This document shows, one piece after another, positions 31,902 through 36,245 of a stretch of DNA of 36,245 nucleotides. A program made the position numbers and the translations under genes. The DNA is taken from contig CAZCGA010000057.1 in the NCBI GenBank assembly GCA_964498075.1, positions 1 to 36,245 of the forward strand, written 5' to 3'. The notes under the pieces are model-generated. The model ran no database searches. It was not told the DNA's origin and was given only the letters and a program-made list of their open reading frames with translations. Every line of letters starts with the position of its first letter. Within the stretch, counting starts at the first letter, position 1. The stretch is from CAZCGA01 sp964498075. GTDB lineage: Bacteria > Desulfobacterota > Binatia > HRBIN30.

Positions 31902-34900
31902 ATGTCCACCCAGCCGGCCGGTTCGCACACCGCCACCGCCACGATCCTCTTCACCGACCTCGTCGGCTCGACCGCGCAGCGCGCGCAGCTCGGCGAGGAG
32001 GCGGCCGAGACGCTGCGGCGCGCGCACGACCGGCTGCTCGCGGATGCAGTCGCGGCGCACCACGGGACGGTGGCGAAGCACGTCGGCGACGGAATCATGG
32101 CCACCTTCACGGGCGCGGCCGATGCCGTCGCCGCCGCGGTCGCGATCCAGCAGGCCGTTGACGGCCACAACCGCCGCGCGGCCTCGGTCCCGCTCACGGT
32201 GCGCATCGGGATCAGTCTCGGCGACGTCACGTGGGAGCAGGGCGACTGCTTTGGAACTCCCGTGATCGAGGCGGCACGGCTCTGTGCGGCGGCGGAGGGC
32301 GGACAGATCCTCGTGGCCGACCTCGTGCGCCTCACGGCGCGCGGGCGTGGCGGGCATACCTTTGCGCCGGTCGGGCCGATCGCGTTGAAGGGCCTGCCCG
32401 AGCCGGTCGTGGCCTGCGCCGTCGCGTGGGAGACGCTCGGGCATGCGGGCCTGCCGCTGCCGCCCCGGCTCGGCACTCGGCCGCCGTTCGCGATGTTCGG
32501 CCGTGGCGCAGAGGCGGAGACGCTCGCCCTCGCCTGGGCGAAGGCGAAGGACGGCCAGCGGCAAGTGGTGCTCGTCGCCGGCGAGCCGGGGATCGGCAAG
32601 ACGCGGCTCGCCGCCGAGGCGGCGCGCGCGGCGCATGCCGACGGTGGCACGGTGCTCTTCGGCGCCTGCGACGAGGACGTCGGACTCCCCTACCGGCCCT
32701 TCGTCGAGGCACTCCGCCACTACGTCACGCATGCACCCGACGACGTGCTCGCGGCTCACATCCGTACGCATCGCGGTGAGCTCACCCGCCTCGTGCCCGA
32801 GCTGGGTCGGCGCATTGAGGAACTTCCAGCACCGCAAATTGCCGAGGCCGAGACCGAGCGCTTCCTGCTGTTCGAGGCGGTGACGGGCCTGCTCGCCGCC
32901 GCGTCCAGGGAGCGTCCGCTGGTGCTCGTCCTCGAGGACCTCCACTGGGCCGGCGCGCCGGAGCTGATGCTCTTGAAGCACCTGGTGCGTTCGGCCGAGC
33001 CGATGCGGCTCCTGGTGATCGGCACGTACCGTGACACCGACCTCTCGCGCACCCATCCGCTGACGCCGATGCTGGCCGATCTACGGCGCGAGGCTGGGGT
33101 CGAGCGCGTGTCGCTGCACGGGCTCGACGATGCCGCGGTCGAGACCCTGGTGGCCGCAGTGGCGCGCCACGAGCTCGACGAGGCCCTGGTCGCGCTGGCG
33201 CACGCCATCAGGCGCGAAACCGAGGGCAATCCCTTTTTCATCGGCGAGGTGATCCGCCACCTCAGCGAGTCGGGGGCGTTGTTCGAGGAGGGTGGGCGCT
33301 GGACGTATCAAGGCGAGATCGCGGCCCTCGGCATTCCCGAAGGCGTGCGCGAGGTGATCGGACGCCGGCTCGGACGGCTCTCCGAGACGACGAACCGGGT
33401 GCTCGGCCTCGCGGCGGTGATCGGCCGCCAGTTCGACCTGGCGCTGCTGGCGAAGATCGTGGAGGCCTCCTCTCTTCTCTTGCGCTCTCCGAGGGTGTCG
33501 GTGGAGTCGCAAACGAGCGGCCCGATGCGGTCACCGGGGAATGAATTCCCCGGCTCAGTCGATCCAAGTCGGCTGAAGCCGACTGCAAACACATCAGTGG
33601 AGTCCCCTTCAGGGGACTTTTCAGGGACTCAGCCGGGGAATTCATTCCCCGGCGGCGCGCTGGCAACAACATCCGCAATCGAAGACGCGGTGCTCGACGC
33701 GCTCGACGAGGCGACGGCGGCGGCGCTAGTGAGCGAGGTCCGCGGCGGTTCCGAGCAGTTCACGTTCCGGCACGCGCTCATTCGGACGACGCTGTACGAG
33801 GAGCTGAGCGCGCCGCGCCGAGCGCGGCTGCACCAGCGCGTCGGCGAAGCGCTGGAGGATCTCGTGCGGCCGACGCCCGGGGCGCGCATCGAGGAGCTGG
33901 CCTACCACTGGCTCGCAGCGACCCACGCGGCCGACCCCGGGAAGGCGATCCGCTACACACGGCAGGCGGGCGAGCGCGCGCTCGCCGGCCTCGCTTTCGA
34001 GGAGGCGGCCGCGTACTTCGAGCGGGCGCTCGGCGTGCTCGATCCACGCGACGCCGACGGCGAGCGGCTGCACTGCGACCTGCTGCTCGCCCTCGCGGAG
34101 GCACAGCGCTGGGCGGGCGGCGTCCGCTACCGCGAGACGGTGGCCAGAGCGGTCGAAGCGGCCCGCACGCTCGGCGACGGGCCGCGTCTCGCCCTCGCCG
34201 CGCTCGCGAACGCCACCCCCAGCGGGGCTACGGACACCAACCTCGTCGACGAAGCGCTGATCGCGCTCTACGAGGAGGCGATCGTCACGGTCGGCGATGC
34301 CGACAGCCTGCTGCGGGCGCGCCTGCTGGGTCAACTCGCGGGCGAGCTAATCTACACCCCCCATCGCGAGCGGCGCGACGCGCTCACGCGCGAGGCCGTC
34401 GCGATCGCACGGCGGCTCGGTGACCGGACCGGGCTGGCGCAGGTGCTCAACCTGCGGCTCATCGCCATGAACAACCCCTTCACGCTCGCCGAGCGGCTCG
34501 AGCTCACGGCGGAGCTGGCGGAGCTGGCGCGCGAGCTCGGGAGCAGCGAGTTCGCATGGTTTGCGGCGGACGTCCGCTCGATGGCCCTCCTCGAGTCGGG
34601 CGACGTCGGCGGCGCGGAGCGCGCCGTCGCCGAGTTCGAGCGGCTCGCGGGTGAGCTCCGCCAACCGGTCCGCGTCGCGCGGGCGATGCTCGCCGTCATG
34701 CGCGGAGCGCCCGACGCGGAGGTCCAGGTGTTTGCCGTCTTCGAGGACTTGACGGCCGCAGGTTGGCCCGACGCGCCCGTCACGTTCGGCGCGCAGCTCT
34801 ACGCTGTGCGGCAGCACCAGGGGCGGCTCGCCGAGCTAGGGGATGCCGTGCGCGCCAACGTCGAAGCCATGCCGCACATTCCCTCTTGGCGAGCCGCCTT

Positions 34901-35414
34901 GGTGTTGCTCTACTGTGAGACGGATCAGCTGGCGGCGGCGCGCGAGCAGGTCGACATCCTGCGGGTCAACGGCTTCGACCACCCGTTCAACCATACGTGG
35001 GGTGCGTACATGGCGTGCCTGAGCGCGGCGGTCTATGACCTCCATGACGCGTCTGCGGCGGCCGTGCTCTACGAACGGCTGCGTCCGGTCGCGGGGCAGG
35101 TGAATAGTCTCGGGGTGGTCGGCTGCTCGGGGTCCTACGCCCTCTATTGCGGCCTGCTCGCCGCCTGCCTCGCCCGCTGGGACGACGCCGAGCGCCACTT
35201 CGCCGACGCCCTGGCGATGAACGAGCGCCTCGGCGCACGCCCCTACGTCGTGCGCACCCGGCGCGCCTGGGCCGCCATGCTCCTCGACCGCGGCGCGCCG
35301 GCCGACGCGGCGCGCGCCCGCGAGCTCATCGCTACCGGCCTCGCCGAAGCCGAGGCGCTCGGCATGGCGCGCGAAATTGTGCGGTTCCAGCGGCTGGTCG
35401 CGCGGATGGGATGA
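31902..35414 (+). CDS. Class III cyclase / AAA ATPase / TPR-like regulatory protein with in-frame repeat insertion
   Basis: 1170 aa. Residues 10-175 are a class III nucleotide cyclase domain: metal-binding D19 (FTDLVGST) and D63 (KHVGDGIMATF), ATP-specifying K59 and D115, and transition-state Arg126 (PVIEAARLC). The usual transition-state Asn is Ile122, so activity may be low or altered. Residues about 200-520 are an AAA_16/STAND-type ATPase with P-loop GEPGIGKT (227-234) and VLVLEDLHWAG (Walker B). The C-terminal half is helical and TPR-like (ALIALYEEAIVTVGDADSL). No C-terminal LuxR helix-turn-helix is seen. Residues about 524-593 are foreign: they are translated from a palindromic repeat, and removing them would rejoin LLAKIVEAS to EDAVLDALDEATAAALV. 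The ligand and output are unknown. Confidence 0.88.
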   Translation: MSTQPAGSHTATATILFTDLVGSTAQRAQLGEEAAETLRRAHDRLLADAVAAHHGTVAKHVGDGIMATFTGAADAVAAAVAIQQAVDGHNRRAASVPLTVRIGISLGDVTWEQGDCFGTPVIEAARLCAAAEGGQILVADLVRLTARGRGGHTFAPVGPIALKGLPEPVVACAVAWETLGHAGLPLPPRLGTRPPFAMFGRGAEAETLALAWAKAKDGQRQVVLVAGEPGIGKTRLAAEAARAAHADGGTVLFGACDEDVGLPYRPFVEALRHYVTHAPDDVLAAHIRTHRGELTRLVPELGRRIEELPAPQIAEAETERFLLFEAVTGLLAAASRERPLVLVLEDLHWAGAPELMLLKHLVRSAEPMRLLVIGTYRDTDLSRTHPLTPMLADLRREAGVERVSLHGLDDAAVETLVAAVARHELDEALVALAHAIRRETEGNPFFIGEVIRHLSESGALFEEGGRWTYQGEIAALGIPEGVREVIGRRLGRLSETTNRVLGLAAVIGRQFDLALLAKIVEASSLLLRSPRVSVESQTSGPMRSPGNEFPGSVDPSRLKPTANTSVESPSGDFSGTQPGNSFPGGALATTSAIEDAVLDALDEATAAALVSEVRGGSEQFTFRHALIRTTLYEELSAPRRARLHQRVGEALEDLVRPTPGARIEELAYHWLAATHAADPGKAIRYTRQAGERALAGLAFEEAAAYFERALGVLDPRDADGERLHCDLLLALAEAQRWAGGVRYRETVARAVEAARTLGDGPRLALAALANATPSGATDTNLVDEALIALYEEAIVTVGDADSLLRARLLGQLAGELIYTPHRERRDALTREAVAIARRLGDRTGLAQVLNLRLIAMNNPFTLAERLELTAELAELARELGSSEFAWFAADVRSMALLESGDVGGAERAVAEFERLAGELRQPVRVARAMLAVMRGAPDAEVQVFAVFEDLTAAGWPDAPVTFGAQLYAVRQHQGRLAELGDAVRANVEAMPHIPSWRAALVLLYCETDQLAAAREQVDILRVNGFDHPFNHTWGAYMACLSAAVYDLHDASAAAVLYERLRPVAGQVNSLGVVGCSGSYALYCGLLAACLARWDDAERHFADALAMNERLGARPYVVRTRRAWAAMLLDRGAPADAARARELIATGLAEAEALGMAREIVRFQRLVARMG
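33534..33652 (+). mobile_element. 119-bp four-hairpin palindromic element inserted in frame in a CDS
   Basis: The ends are exact inverted copies of ccggggaatgaattccccgg. The element folds as four consecutive perfect hairpins: CCGGGGAAT-GA-ATTCCCCGG, AGTCGGCT-GA-AGCCGACT, AGTCCCC-TTCA-GGGGACT and CCGGGGAAT-TC-ATTCCCCGG. A split copy of the same element is at 6517-7007. About 60 bp on the left and 28 bp on the right also look foreign to the host protein and partly match the flanks of the other copy, so the whole insertion may be about 210 bp (33471-33680), or 70 codons, without a stop. This resembles Rickettsia palindromic elements in behaviour; sequence identity to them is not claimed. Confidence 0.85.
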
Positions 35415-35436
35415 TGCAGGTTGTTAGGTTGAAGAA

Positions 35437-35500
35437 GGCAAAAGTCAAAACGCAAAAGTCAAAAGGCAAAAGTCCAAGGCAAAAGTCCAAGGCAAAAGTT
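35437..35500. repeat. Short direct repeats of the aaaagtc type
   Basis: The word gcaaaagtcaaaa, or its variant ggcaaaagtccaa, recurs about five times with a 12-14-bp period between the cyclase-ATPase stop and the P450 stop. It is A-rich against a GC-rich background. It looks like simple dispersed repeat sequence; no gene or hairpin is seen. Confidence 0.7.
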
Positions 35501-35527
35501 GATTCGGAAGCGGAGCGCTTTGGTGGC

Positions 35528-36245
35528 TCAGCGGACGCGCAACGGCAGGGCGGTCGGGCCGCGCAGGATCATCGAGCGTTTCCAGTCGGGCGGCTCGGGC
35601 CGGCCGTCGAAGTTCGGGAAGCGGCGCAGGAATGCGGCGAGAGTGATCTCTGCCTCGATGCGCGCCAGCGCGGCACCGAGACAGAAGTGCGTCCCGTGGC
35701 TGAACGCGAGGTGGTCGTTCTTGGCTCGCCCGACATCGAGTCGATNNNNNNNNNNGGTTGGCTGCACCGAGCAGCAGACCGACGAGCTGTCCCTTGCGAA
35801 TGTGCTGCCCGGCGATCTCGCAGTCGACTGTGGCGACACGGTCGGTTGCCTGGATGGGGCTGTCGTAGCGGAGGAACTCTTCGATCGCGGTGGGCATCAA
35901 GGCCGGTTCCTGTTGCAAGCGGCGGCGCTCGTCCGGATTACGCAGCAAGGCGAGCACGGCGTTGGCAATCAGATTCGTGGTCGTTTCGTTCCCGGCACCG
36001 AGCAGCAACATGCAGAGTGACAGCATCTCGGGTTCACTCAGTGTGTCGCCCTGTTCGTCGACGGCGGCGAGCGCGCTCACTAGATCATCTTTCGGCTCGC
36101 GGCGACCCTCGGCGATGATCCCTCGGAAGTACTCGCTGAGCTCCAGGTACGCCGCTTGCGCGGCTTCCAGACCGTTTTCGGCTTGCAACGGATCCAGCAG
36201 AGCGACCAGCTCGGGAAAAGGACGCCCGCGCGGATTTGCGTGCCA
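35528..36245 (-). CDS. Cytochrome P450, 5' part outside window, interrupted by assembly gap
   Basis: The frame is open to the right edge (WHANPRGRPFPELVALLDPL...), so the N-terminal half is missing. The I-helix oxygen-activation motif is LLLGAGNETTTNLI, the K-helix ExxR is IEEFLRYDSP, and the heme-binding loop is FSHGTHFCLGAAL with the Cys thiolate ligand. A 10-N run (35746-35755) removes the stretch that normally reads like RDPxxFxxPDR between GAAN and RLDVGRAKND. It is a soluble bacterial P450 (CYP107/CYP125-like class by motif style, subfamily not assignable) needing a separate ferredoxin, which is not in the window. A role in hydroxylating a steroid- or alkane-like substrate before beta-oxidation is inference from the neighbourhood. 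Confidence 0.9.
35746..35755. other. Assembly gap (10 N) inside the P450 gene
   Basis: The frames on the two sides are continuous only if the true gap is a multiple of three. Missing residues by family comparison (RDPxxFxxPD-type stretch) suggest about 30-36 bp. Confidence 0.95.

Noticed and set aside
30310..32265. 651-codon plus-strand frame
   Set aside because: Antisense to proS and overlapping the cyclase gene in another frame; no motif.
33081..33678. Minus-strand frames across the palindromic element in the cyclase gene
   Set aside because: They are open by composition only and antisense to a clear ATPase domain.
1..36245. tRNA, rRNA or riboswitch genes
   Set aside because: No cloverleaf, rRNA-like stretch or known aptamer consensus was recognised on either strand; a covariance-model search would be needed to exclude short RNAs.

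Overview
The window is high-GC, gene-dense bacterial DNA with two short N runs, so it is probably a scaffold from a draft or metagenome assembly. Several features together suggest an uncultured soil or groundwater lineage of the Desulfobacterota/Binatota/Myxococcota kind: Cys-rich secreted proteins with CxDGNxCTxDxC modules, an EF-hand/dockerin-like secreted protein, a fatty-acid or steroid-type beta-oxidation set, an alpha-methylacyl-CoA racemase homologue, a P450 and many palindromic repeats. This placement is inference; there is no rRNA or marker phylogeny to test it.

Layout. 1-5167 (minus) holds two secreted Cys-rich proteins: a very large one cut by the left edge, with about twelve 153-bp tandem repeats, and a 576-aa one. 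5538-7232 has an unrecognised helix-turn-helix protein followed by an island of nested palindromic elements. 7233-12958 (minus) has two NarL/LuxR-type two-component pairs in series, each with the kinase gene overlapping its regulator gene. 13073-19563 (minus) carries leucyl aminopeptidase, a MaoC hydratase, an acyl-CoA dehydrogenase, an SCPx-type thiolase and a fusion of an HMG-CoA-synthase fold with a DUF35 Zn-ribbon/OB domain. The synthase half of that fusion has lost its catalytic Cys and His. 19658-23921 (minus) has three more exported or anchored proteins: EF-hand/dockerin-like, LamG-like and Cys-rich. 24258-25385 (minus) is an alpha-methylacyl-CoA racemase homologue, divergent from a plus-strand run of queG, a SirB1-like protein and a MutT-like Nudix protein. 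28057-31758 (minus) is proS-pyrF-alpha/beta hydrolase with overlapping genes. Divergent from it, 31902-35414 (plus) encodes a class III cyclase/AAA ATPase/TPR-like regulator. The window ends in a partial cytochrome P450 (minus).

How the genes fit together. The dehydrogenase, hydratase, thiolase and DUF35 fusion could form one CoA-thioester degradation route. The racemase and P450 nearby would suit branched-chain or steroid-like substrates. The two-component pairs and the cyclase-ATPase are regulatory genes whose signals cannot be read from the sequence.

Most striking. (1) A 119-bp element made of four consecutive perfect hairpins (33534-33652) sits in frame inside the cyclase-ATPase gene. 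(2) A related element at 6517-7007 is split by a 363-bp inverted-repeat insertion flanked by an 8-bp duplication, exactly at the centre of one hairpin. (3) The apparently dead HMG-CoA-synthase/DUF35 fusion lies next to a thiolase. No tRNA, rRNA or CRISPR array was seen.
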